Assembly: GCA_014359685.1 (NCBI GenBank)
Contig: JACIYY010000016.1
Coordinates: 1 to 5,194, forward strand
DNA length: 5,194 nucleotides
From: Porphyrobacter sp.
Lineage (GTDB): Bacteria; Pseudomonadota; Alphaproteobacteria; Sphingomonadales; Sphingomonadaceae
Direction of reading: 5' to 3'
The position numbers and the translations under genes are program-made. Positions within the stretch are counted from its first letter, which is position 1, and every line of letters starts with the position of its first letter. The notes under the pieces are model-generated. The model worked only from the letters and a program-made list of their open reading frames with translations, ran no database searches and was not told the origin of the DNA. Of this stretch, positions 1 to 5,194 are shown piece by piece.

Positions 1-2
1 AC

Positions 3-428
3 GACCTGCATGGCGGCGGCGTTTATGCCAATGTGGTGTTCGAGGTGTTCGAGTGGCTGCGCACTGCGCGCGACCGGGCGGTGGCCGGCGGGATCGCGCG
101 CGGGCGCATCGTGCTCGATCCGGGGATCGGCTTCGCCAAGTCGGTGGCCGACAATCTGGCGCTTATGAACGCGCTGCCGCTGTTCCATGCGCTGGGTCAG
201 CCGCTGCTGGTCGGGGCCAGCCGCAAGCGGACCATCGGAGCGCTGAGCCGCGAGGCGCCCGTCCATCGGCGGCTGGGCGGCAGCCTGGCGCTGGCGTTGC
301 GCGCGATGGAGGCAGGGTGCCAGCTGGTGCGCGTCCATGATGTCCATGACACGCTGCAGGCGCGCGACGTGTGGCGCGGCCTGCGCGACGCGGCGCTGGT
401 GGATTTCGCTGGCCTCGCAGACGGGTAG
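3..428 (+). CDS. folP: Dihydropteroate synthase, C-terminal half (5' end outside window)
   Basis: Condenses p-aminobenzoate with 6-hydroxymethyl-7,8-dihydropterin diphosphate to give 7,8-dihydropteroate in cytoplasmic folate synthesis; this is the sulfonamide target. The frame is open from base 3 and gives 141 residues before a TAG, about half of the usual ~280-residue TIM-barrel enzyme. Visible family motifs, in order: DPGIGFAK (residues 39-46 of the fragment; its Asp contacts the pterin), then GASRK (the Lys-containing substrate loop), then VRVHDV near the C-terminus (Arg and His of the phosphate site). The N-terminal diphosphate loop lies outside the window, so the start cannot be placed. 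An ATG at base 33 is internal, since clear DHPS sequence continues upstream of it. There is no frameshift and the catalytic motifs in this half are intact. The gene converges with the lipoprotein gene, whose stop is 17 bases away. Confidence 0.95.
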   Translation, partial: DLHGGGVYANVVFEVFEWLRTARDRAVAGGIARGRIVLDPGIGFAKSVADNLALMNALPLFHALGQPLLVGASRKRTIGALSREAPVHRRLGGSLALALRAMEAGCQLVRVHDVHDTLQARDVWRGLRDAALVDFAGLADG

Positions 429-445
429 CGAACGGCGCGGCGGCG

Positions 446-1060
446 TCAGCCGGGCAGGTCGGCCAGCCCGGCAGCGATGCTGCGGATCACGTCCTCCATC
501 GCCGGCGAGCGGGCCGGATGGCCGGGGGCGAACTGGCGCGCCACCAGCAGTGTGCGCTCCTCCACCGGGATGTAGCGGTATTCGATGCCGGTGCCGTTGC
601 TTTCGGCGGTGAAGCTGAAGCCGGTCTGCCCGTTGAGCTGGGTCGGGGTGATTGCATCGCCCAGCCGCGCTTGCGTGAAGTCGTCGCGATATTCGCCCAG
701 CGGGCGTTCCAGCAGCGCCATCACCAGCCCCGGCTCTGCCTCCGCCACGCACAGGCGCACCGGGCCGGGCTGGCCGTACGTGCAGCGTACCTGCCCCAGC
801 TGCGCGGCGCGTTCGACCGGGATCAGCTTCACGGCCCAGGCCTGCGTGGCGTAATCGGGCGGCAGGTCGATCGGCAGCTCGGCGAGCGTCAGCTCTGCGG
901 TGTCGTATTCGAAGCGAATGGGTCCGATCGTGGCGAAGGCGACGGGATCAGGCGAAGCCTGGGGCAGTGCAGGGGGTTCGGCCGCCTCCTCGCTTTGTCC
1001 CCCGCACCCGCTGACGAGGCCGACGATCCCCAGTCCGACCAAGATGCGCGACCGAGCCAT
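446..1060 (-). CDS. Predicted lipoprotein of unknown function
   Basis: I do not recognise the family. The 204-residue product begins with a lipoprotein signal: basic MARSR, a hydrophobic stretch, then the lipobox L-V-S-G-C with the acceptor cysteine at residue 19. Residue 20 is Gly, not the inner-membrane retention Asp, so an outer-membrane anchor facing the periplasm is inferred. A Pro/Ala/Glu-rich linker (about 21-40) precedes a mature domain with no membrane segment. That domain has two further cysteines (93 and 104) that could form a disulfide, and ends in a segment rich in alternating hydrophobic and charged residues followed by a probable C-terminal helix. I chose the ATG at 1060 because it puts the signal at the N-terminus and has a weak AGG four bases upstream. 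An in-frame TTG at 1117 would add 19 non-signal residues and has no ribosome site. It lies 66 bases downstream of the regulator gene on the same strand, so cotranscription is possible. Confidence 0.75.
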   Translation of the reverse strand: MARSRILVGLGIVGLVSGCGGQSEEAAEPPALPQASPDPVAFATIGPIRFEYDTAELTLAELPIDLPPDYATQAWAVKLIPVERAAQLGQVRCTYGQPGPVRLCVAEAEPGLVMALLERPLGEYRDDFTQARLGDAITPTQLNGQTGFSFTAESNGTGIEYRYIPVEERTLLVARQFAPGHPARSPAMEDVIRSIAAGLADLPG

Positions 1061-1126
1061 GGCACCTAAGCGGCGGGCTGGCGTTGCGGTTCCGCTGTCG
1101 GGCGCGCGCTTGGTCAAGTGTGGCGA

Positions 1127-2545
1127 TCAGGACACACCGTCGAGTCCGAGTTCGGCCAGCTTGCGGTAGAGCGTGGAGCGGCCGATGCCGAGGCGGCGGG
1201 CGACCTCGGTCATCCGCCCGCGATAATGGCCGATCGCCAGCCGGATGACATCGGCCTCGATCTCCTCCAGCCGGCGCATGTGGCCGTCGGGCTTGAACAG
1301 CGTCACCCCCACGCCGTCGGGGGCGGGCGGCGCGGCTTCGGCGACTTCGCCGATCAGCTCGCACAATTGGGGGAAGTCGCGCCGGGTCAGGGCATCGCCG
1401 TCGCAGAACACGGCGGCGCGGAACAACACGGTCTGCAACTGGCGCACATTGCCCGGCCAGTCGAACGAGGCGAGCAGCTGCAGCGCCGCATCGGTGATGC
1501 CCAGCGGCCGCAGCCCCGGCTGTTCGGCGATCCGGGCGAGGAAGTGGCGGGTCAGCGCGGGGATGTCGCCGGCGCGCTGGCGAAGCGGCGGCAGCTCGAT
1601 CCGGGTGGCGCTGAGCAGGGCCAGCAGCTCGGCGCTGAAATGGCCGGTCGCCACCAGATCGGCGAGCGGCAAATTGCTGGCGGCGATCACCCGCACGTCG
1701 ATCCGATAGCTGTGGCGGGCGCCGATCGGGCGGACCTGGCGGCTTGTCAGCGCCTGCGCCAGCCGGGTCTGCAATTCGCCGGACAGGCGATCGACCTCGT
1801 CGATCACCAGCGTGCCTCCGTCGCAGGCCTGAAGCGCGCCGATCTGCCGCTCGAACGCGCCGGCAAAGGCCCCCTTCTCGTGCCCGAACAGCACCGATTC
1901 CACACTGCCGGCCGGGATTCCGGCGACGGTAACCAGCCGGAACGGCGCCTTGGCGCGCGGGCTGGCGGCGTGCATCGCGCGCACCAGCATCTCCTTGCCG
2001 GTGCCGGATTCGCCTTCGATCAGCACCGATCCGTGGCCGCGCGCCGCCATGGCCGCCTGGGCCAGTGCGGCGCGGAACGGCGGGGCGGTGCCGATCATGG
2101 CGTCGAAATCGAGCAGCGCCGGCATCTTTTCGCTCAGCGGCGACAATTCGTCGGCCACCGCCGGGGTGGCGGTGGCATTGCGCAGTGCCTGCATCAGCCG
2201 GTCGGGGGCGATCGGCTTGACGAGGTAATCGGTGGCGCCGGCGCGCATTGCCTCCACTGCCAGATGCGGCGACGTGCTGGTCGTGAGCACCAGGATCGGC
2301 ATCGCCGGGCGGCGGCGCTTGAGCTCTGCCATCAGCGCGCAGGCACCGTCTGCCGGCACCGCCTGATCGAGGATCACGGCGGACAGGTGGAGCCCGTCCG
2401 GCCGGGCGAGGGTCGTCACCGCCGTCGCCGCATCCCGGACGATCATTGTGCGCCACCCCTCGCGCGCGGCGAGGGCGGTAATCAGCCGGCTCTGCACAGG
2501 GTCGTTGTCGACCAGCATCAGAGTTTGCGCTTCGGCTTCGGACAT
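1127..2545 (-). CDS. NtrC-type response regulator with a degenerate sigma-54 AAA+ domain
   Basis: A 472-residue three-domain transcription factor. Residues 8-121 are a receiver domain: D13/N14 in the acidic pocket, D60 as phospho-acceptor, T88, and K110 in the LVKPI motif. Residues about 148-375 are a sigma-54-interaction AAA+ domain with Walker A GESGTGKE (178-185), Walker B GGTLVIDE (243-250) and sensor II WPGNVRQL (363-370, Arg368). Residues about 423-467 are a Fis-type helix-turn-helix ending close to the C-terminus. Compared with PspF/NtrC, key coupling residues are changed: the GAFTGA loop is GAFAGA (225-230), arginine-finger positions are Ser304 and Leu310, and the glutamate-switch Asn is Thr206. 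DNA binding and ATP binding look likely; classical sigma-54 activation does not. I chose the ATG at 2545 because AGGTGA lies seven bases upstream and the receiver begins at once. An ATG at 2608 would add 21 residues outside the domain. No partner histidine kinase is in the window. It is divergent from the oxidase/transhydrogenase operon; its target is unknown. Confidence 0.92.
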   Translation of the reverse strand: MSEAEAQTLMLVDNDPVQSRLITALAAREGWRTMIVRDAATAVTTLARPDGLHLSAVILDQAVPADGACALMAELKRRRPAMPILVLTTSTSPHLAVEAMRAGATDYLVKPIAPDRLMQALRNATATPAVADELSPLSEKMPALLDFDAMIGTAPPFRAALAQAAMAARGHGSVLIEGESGTGKEMLVRAMHAASPRAKAPFRLVTVAGIPAGSVESVLFGHEKGAFAGAFERQIGALQACDGGTLVIDEVDRLSGELQTRLAQALTSRQVRPIGARHSYRIDVRVIAASNLPLADLVATGHFSAELLALLSATRIELPPLRQRAGDIPALTRHFLARIAEQPGLRPLGITDAALQLLASFDWPGNVRQLQTVLFRAAVFCDGDALTRRDFPQLCELIGEVAEAAPPAPDGVGVTLFKPDGHMRRLEEIEADVIRLAIGHYRGRMTEVARRLGIGRSTLYRKLAELGLDGVS

Positions 2546-2552
2546 TCGCTCG

Positions 2553-2558
2553 TCACCT
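2553..2558 (-). promoter_or_regulatory. Ribosome binding site of the response regulator
   Basis: AGGTGA on the minus strand, seven bases before the ATG at 2545. It favours this start over the upstream in-frame ATG at 2608, and matches the point where the receiver domain begins. Confidence 0.6.
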
Positions 2559-2670
2559 GCTGCGAGAAGAGTGCATCGGGCCTTAGCGACTGCTGGTAAA
2601 GAGGACATTATGCAGGTTGAGCCGCATGGCCCGCCCGGCTAGAGATCGCGACGATACGGCAACACCGGAC

Positions 2671-2675
2671 AGGAG
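2671..2675 (+). promoter_or_regulatory. Ribosome binding site of the subunit IV-like small gene
   Basis: AGGAG six bases before the ATG at 2682. A good Shine-Dalgarno in front of a 40-codon frame is main evidence that this small gene is translated. It is also the only strong ribosome site upstream of pntAA. Confidence 0.75.
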
Positions 2676-2681
2676 CGACAG

Positions 2682-2804
2682 ATGGCATCCGTGAACGACC
2701 AAAAGGCGGCTGAAAAGACATACGCCCAGTTCATCGCCGCGCTGAAATGGGCGGCGGTGGGAATCGCGGTGATTGTGCTGTTCGTCATTCTGCTGATCGC
2801 CTGA
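2682..2804 (+). CDS. aa3-type cytochrome c oxidase subunit IV-like small membrane protein
   Basis: A 40-residue peptide with a polar, Lys/Gln-containing N-terminus (1-20) and one transmembrane helix from about residue 22 to the end. The segment K-T-Y-A-Q-F-I-A-A-L-K-W before the helix resembles the A-T-F-A-G-F-I-K-G-A-T-W region that I recall from Paracoccus denitrificans subunit IV, the founding member of the bacterial aa3 subunit IV family. That protein is about 50 residues, so this one is slightly shorter at the N-terminus. In the family it is a single helix packed against subunits I-III of the proton-pumping oxidase; its exact role is unclear. AGGAG lies six bases before the ATG. The gene ends 11 bases before pntAA, a position I recall for this family in other alphaproteobacteria. 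It is easily missed because of its size. The alternative is an unrelated one-helix peptide; the pre-helix pattern and context argue against that. Confidence 0.83.
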   Translation: MASVNDQKAAEKTYAQFIAALKWAAVGIAVIVLFVILLIA

Positions 2805-2815
2805 ACCGCGCCCGA

Positions 2816-3961
2816 ATGCGCATCGCGGTCCTTCAGGAGCGGGCGGCGGGGGAAACCCGCGTCGCCGCCACGCCCGAAACGGTGCGCAAGTTCCTGGCGC
2901 TGGGGGCCAGCGTCGCGGTCGAGCGGGGCGCGGGGGAGCTGGCCTCGATCTCCGATGCCGCGTTCGAGGAGGCCGGGGCCGAGCTGGGTCTGGCGGCAGA
3001 GGTGGTGCGCGGCGCCGGCATCGTGCTGGGGGTCCAGGCGCCCGATCCGGCGCTTCTCGACGGCGCGGCGCCGGGCGCGATGGTCTCCGCTCTGTTTGAG
3101 CCGTTCGCGCCGGGCGCCGGTCGCGGGCGGGCGCGGGTCGCTGCCTATGCCGCCGCCGGGCTGGAGGCGCTGAGCCTCGAGTTGATGCCGCGCATCACCC
3201 GCGCGCAGAGCATGGACGTGCTTTCCAGCCAGTCCAACCTCGCCGGCTACAAGGCGGTGCTGGCCGCCGCCAACCAGTATGGCCGCGCCCTGCCGATGAT
3301 GATGACCGCCGCCGGCACTATCTCGGCGGCCAAGGTGTTCGTGATCGGCGTCGGCGTCGCCGGGCTGCAGGCGATCGCCACCGCCCGCCGGCTCGGCGCG
3401 CAGGTGTCCGCCACCGACGTCCGCAGCGCCACAAGGGAGCAGATCCTGTCGCTGGGCGCCAAGCCCGTGTTCGTGGAGGCCGTCGCCGGGATCGAGGGCG
3501 AGGGCAGCGGCGGCTACGCCACCGAAATGAGCGAGGACTACCAGCGCGCGCAGGCCGAGTTGGTGTCCGCCCATATCGCCAAGCAGGACATCGTCATCAC
3601 CACCGCGCTGATCCCCGGCCGCGCCGCGCCGCGGCTGGTCAGCGACGCGCAGATCGCCACGATGCGGCCGGGCAGCGTGATCTTCGACCTGGCGGTGGCG
3701 CAGGGAGACGGGACCGGCGGCAATGTCGAGGGATCGGTGGCGGACGACGTGGTCGAACGGCATGGCGTCTCCATCATGGGCTACTCGAATACGCCTGCGC
3801 ATCTGCCTGCGGATGCCAGCGCCCTGTTCGCCCGCAACCAGTTCAACTTCCTGTCCGCGTTCTGGGACCAGGAGCAGGGCCGCCCGGTGCTGGACGAGGA
3901 GATCGGCAACGCCGTGCGGCTGACACGCGGCGGTGCGGTGGTGAACGAGAGGCTGCGGTGA
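2816..3961 (+). CDS. pntAA: NAD(P) transhydrogenase subunit alpha part 1 (NAD(H)-binding domain I)
   Basis: Soluble domain I of the proton-translocating transhydrogenase. It binds NADH and passes hydride to NADP+ on domain III of PntB, coupled to proton entry through the membrane domain. The 381-residue product matches the size of the separate R. rubrum-type subunit. It starts with the family's MRIAVLQER and an ET-RVA-TPETV stretch. The segment RITRAQSMDVLSSQ (126-139) holds the nucleotide-site residues equivalent to R. rubrum Arg127, Gln132, Asp135 and Ser138 (here 126, 131, 134, 137). The Rossmann loop is GVGVAG (178-183), with Asp201 ending the second strand, as expected for NAD rather than NADP. 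The ATG at 2816 was chosen because the conserved N-terminus begins there; an upstream ATG at 2747 would only read through the preceding gene in another frame. No Shine-Dalgarno precedes it, so translation may depend on coupling to the small gene 11 bases upstream. Confidence 0.96.
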   Translation: MRIAVLQERAAGETRVAATPETVRKFLALGASVAVERGAGELASISDAAFEEAGAELGLAAEVVRGAGIVLGVQAPDPALLDGAAPGAMVSALFEPFAPGAGRGRARVAAYAAAGLEALSLELMPRITRAQSMDVLSSQSNLAGYKAVLAAANQYGRALPMMMTAAGTISAAKVFVIGVGVAGLQAIATARRLGAQVSATDVRSATREQILSLGAKPVFVEAVAGIEGEGSGGYATEMSEDYQRAQAELVSAHIAKQDIVITTALIPGRAAPRLVSDAQIATMRPGSVIFDLAVAQGDGTGGNVEGSVADDVVERHGVSIMGYSNTPAHLPADASALFARNQFNFLSAFWDQEQGRPVLDEEIGNAVRLTRGGAVVNERLR

Positions 3962-4023
3962 AGTTGCAAACCACCCGCGCGGCGCGAAGCACTGCGTCGG
4001 GTCATCGGCTACGTGGGCGACTT

Positions 4024-4030
4024 GAGGAGG
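4024..4030 (+). promoter_or_regulatory. Strong ribosome binding site of pntAB
   Basis: GAGGAGG, a near-perfect Shine-Dalgarno, six bases before GTG at 4037. It decides the start: an in-frame GTG at 4013 lies upstream of this site and would translate through it. Confidence 0.85.
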
Positions 4031-4036
4031 CCTGAG

Positions 4037-4354
4037 GTGGACTTCATCGCGATCCTTTCGATCTTCGTCATGGCCTGCTTCGTGGGCTATTACGTTGTGT
4101 GGTCGGTCACCCCGGCGCTGCACACGCCGCTGATGGCGGTGACCAATGCGATCAGCTCGGTGATCATCGTCGGCGGGCTGATCGCGGCGGCGGAGGCGGG
4201 GAGCGAGGCGGCCAGATGGCTGGGGCTGCTGGGCGTGGTGCTGGCGAGCGTCAACATCTTCGGCGGCTTCGCTGTCACCGAACGGATGCTGGCGATGTAC
4301 CGGAAGAAGGACCGGCCCGCGCGCCCCGACGCGCCTGCGGGGCAGCGGCCGTGA
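4037..4354 (+). CDS. pntAB: NAD(P) transhydrogenase subunit alpha part 2 (membrane domain II)
   Basis: A 105-residue integral membrane subunit that forms the proton channel (domain II) together with the membrane part of PntB. Three hydrophobic helices are visible, at about residues 3-24, 33-53 and 61-81. The family signature HTPLMAVTNAISS (29-41) lies between the first two, and N-I-F-G-G-F-A-V-T-E-R-M-L (73-85) closes the third. A basic, Pro-rich tail (88-105) follows. It starts with GTG at 4037, set by GAGGAGG six bases upstream. A 75-base untranslated gap separates it from pntAA, wide for this operon, and its own strong ribosome site suggests independent initiation. The TGA stop shares its last base with the ATG of pntB (TGATG), pointing to translational coupling of the two membrane subunits. 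Confidence 0.93.
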   Translation: MDFIAILSIFVMACFVGYYVVWSVTPALHTPLMAVTNAISSVIIVGGLIAAAEAGSEAARWLGLLGVVLASVNIFGGFAVTERMLAMYRKKDRPARPDAPAGQRP

Positions 4355-5194
4355 TGCTGCCCGCCGAGCGCACCGCCGATCTCAGCCTCGCCGCCGATGC
4401 GGCCCATGCGGTGAACCCGTGGGCGGCCTTGGCCTATCTGGTGGCAGGCGTGCTGTTCATCCTTGCGCTGCGCGGCCTGTCGAGCCCCGCGAGCAGCCGG
4501 CAGGGCAACCGCTTCGGCATGGCCGGCATGGGCATCGCGGTGGCCACCACGCTGGTCACCCACGACCTCGCCAGCCTGCCGCAGATCCTCCTCGCCATCG
4601 CCATCGGCGGGGCGATCGGCCTTCTCATCGCGCGGCGCATCGCGATGACCGCGATGCCGCAGCTGGTCGCCGCGTTCCATTCGCTGGTCGGCCTCGCGGC
4701 GGTGCTGGTGGCGGCGGCGGCGTTCCTCAATCCCGGCGCGTTCGGCATCCTCGGCCTCGACGGCAACATCATGCCGGTCAGCCGGATCGAGATGATGCTG
4801 GGGGCGGCGATCGGGGCGATCACCTTCTCGGGCTCGGTCATTGCCTTTGCCAAGCTCAACGGCTCGATGTCGGGCGCGCCGATCCTGCTGCCTGGGCGGC
4901 ACTGGATCAATCTCGGCACGCTGGCTGCGATCCTGATCCTGACGGCCACGTTCGCCCATTCACCCGCAGGTGGCCCCGGCGAGAACCCGCTCTTCTGGGT
5001 GGTGGTGGCGCTGGCCTTCGCCATCGGTTTCCTGCTGATCATCCCCATCGGCGGGGCGGACATGCCGGTGGTGGTGTCGATGCTGAACAGCTATTCGGGC
5101 TGGGCGGCGGCGGCGATGGGCTTCACGCTGCACAACACCGCGATGATCATCACCGGCGCGCTGGTCGGCAGTTCCGGCGCGATCCTCAGCTACA
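4354..5194 (+). CDS. pntB: NAD(P) transhydrogenase subunit beta, N-terminal part (3' end outside window)
   Basis: The membrane subunit that carries most of the proton path (domain II) and, in its C-terminal third, the NADP(H)-binding domain III. The window holds 280 codons of a protein normally about 460 residues long, so domain III is missing only because of the edge. Visible features: multiple hydrophobic helices from residue 22 onward; the motif MPQLVAAFHSLVGLAA (101-116), whose His109 matches the proton-channel His91 of E. coli PntB; AKLNGSMSG (166-174); and GGADMPVVVSMLNSYSGWAA (233-252), whose Asp236 matches E. coli Asp213; then GALVGSSGAILSY at the edge. The ATG at 4354 overlaps the pntAB stop by one base. 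An in-frame GTG directly before it (4351) is an alternative that adds one residue. No strong Shine-Dalgarno is seen, so coupling to pntAB is likely. The roughly 20-residue polar N-terminus before the first helix is longer than in E. coli. No break or frameshift. Confidence 0.96.
   Translation, partial: MLPAERTADLSLAADAAHAVNPWAALAYLVAGVLFILALRGLSSPASSRQGNRFGMAGMGIAVATTLVTHDLASLPQILLAIAIGGAIGLLIARRIAMTAMPQLVAAFHSLVGLAAVLVAAAAFLNPGAFGILGLDGNIMPVSRIEMMLGAAIGAITFSGSVIAFAKLNGSMSGAPILLPGRHWINLGTLAAILILTATFAHSPAGGPGENPLFWVVVALAFAIGFLLIIPIGGADMPVVVSMLNSYSGWAAAAMGFTLHNTAMIITGALVGSSGAILSY

Larger units (their letters stand above)
2546..2681. promoter_or_regulatory. Divergent intergenic region, likely promoters for regulator and pnt operon
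   Basis: These 136 bases separate two divergently oriented starts, so promoters in both directions should lie here. Only weak matches are visible. On the minus strand, CATAAT (complement of 2605-2610) matches TATAAT at five of six positions, without a good -35 box at normal spacing. On the plus strand, TTGAGC (2617-2622) followed after 17 bases by TAGAGA (2640-2645) is a poor pair. I found no convincing sigma-54 -24/-12 pattern and no long inverted repeat that would be an obvious operator. ATGC-N10-GCAT (2610-2627) is a short dyad only. The region is inferred to be regulatory from gene orientation; the individual boxes are guesses. Confidence 0.4.

Noticed and set aside
449..472. Seven-base-pair hairpin (GCCGGGC/GCCCGGC) near the folP-lipoprotein convergent junction, considered as a terminator
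   Set aside because: It lies inside the last codons of the lipoprotein gene and has no T-rich tail on either strand; stems of this size are common by chance at this GC content.
1061..1117. Longer lipoprotein start at the TTG at 1117
   Set aside because: It would place 19 polar residues before the signal peptide and bury the lipobox; it has no ribosome site.
1118..2599. A 493-codon open frame on the plus strand, antisense to the response regulator
   Set aside because: It mirrors the regulator gene, which has complete recognisable domains. The antisense product is His/Gln/Arg/Gly-rich without any domain, typical of shadow frames in GC-rich DNA.
2546..2681. Sigma-54 -24/-12 promoter for the pnt operon, expected from the regulator's family
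   Set aside because: No convincing GG-N10-GC element with flanking consensus was seen on either strand, and the regulator itself lacks the sigma-54 contact residue.
2639..4123. A 494-codon open frame on the minus strand, antisense to the small gene and pntAA
   Set aside because: The product is low-complexity, rich in Arg, His, Gly and Asp, and has no motif; pntAA on the other strand is unambiguous.
4090..4959. Long minus-strand frames antisense to pntAB and pntB
   Set aside because: Charged, repetitive shadow translation of the hydrophobic Pnt subunits; the plus-strand proteins carry all conserved residues.

Overview
The window is GC-rich, densely packed chromosomal DNA. Three things suggest an alphaproteobacterium, probably a sphingomonad: the transhydrogenase is encoded by three separate genes (pntAA, pntAB, pntB, as in Rhodospirillum rubrum); a tiny subunit-IV-like cytochrome aa3 oxidase protein sits directly upstream of it; and codon use is strongly GC-biased. 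The order-level call is inference. No mobile element, CRISPR array, tRNA, rRNA or other sign of recent transfer was seen.

Layout. (1) Bases 3-428, plus strand: the C-terminal half of dihydropteroate synthase (folP), cut by the left edge. (2) Bases 446-1060, minus strand: a 204-residue predicted lipoprotein of unknown function, converging on folP with a 17-base gap. (3) Bases 1127-2545, minus strand: a three-domain NtrC-type response regulator (receiver, AAA+, Fis-type helix-turn-helix). (4) Bases 2546-2681: a divergent intergenic region. (5) Bases 2682 to the right edge, plus strand: an apparent operon of a 40-residue aa3 oxidase subunit IV-like membrane peptide, pntAA, pntAB and pntB (pntB cut by the right edge).

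The plus-strand operon encodes the proton-translocating NAD(P) transhydrogenase. It uses the proton-motive force to drive hydride transfer from NADH to NADP+, supplying NADPH. A terminal-oxidase accessory peptide as first gene links a proton-pumping oxidase with an enzyme that spends the proton gradient. The divergent regulator is a natural candidate to control this operon, but only its position suggests so.

The observation most worth following is in that regulator. Walker A, Walker B and the sensor II arginine are kept, but several residues that normally make the family a sigma-54 activator are changed. The GAFTGA loop reads GAFAGA, both positions of the paired arginine fingers are non-arginine (Ser and Leu), the glutamate-switch Asn is Thr, and the Phe-Glu of the GxFExAxGGTLFLDE stretch is Leu-Gln. 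A standard 'sigma-54-dependent regulator' label is therefore probably wrong in mechanism. The rest of the window looks like ordinary core genome.
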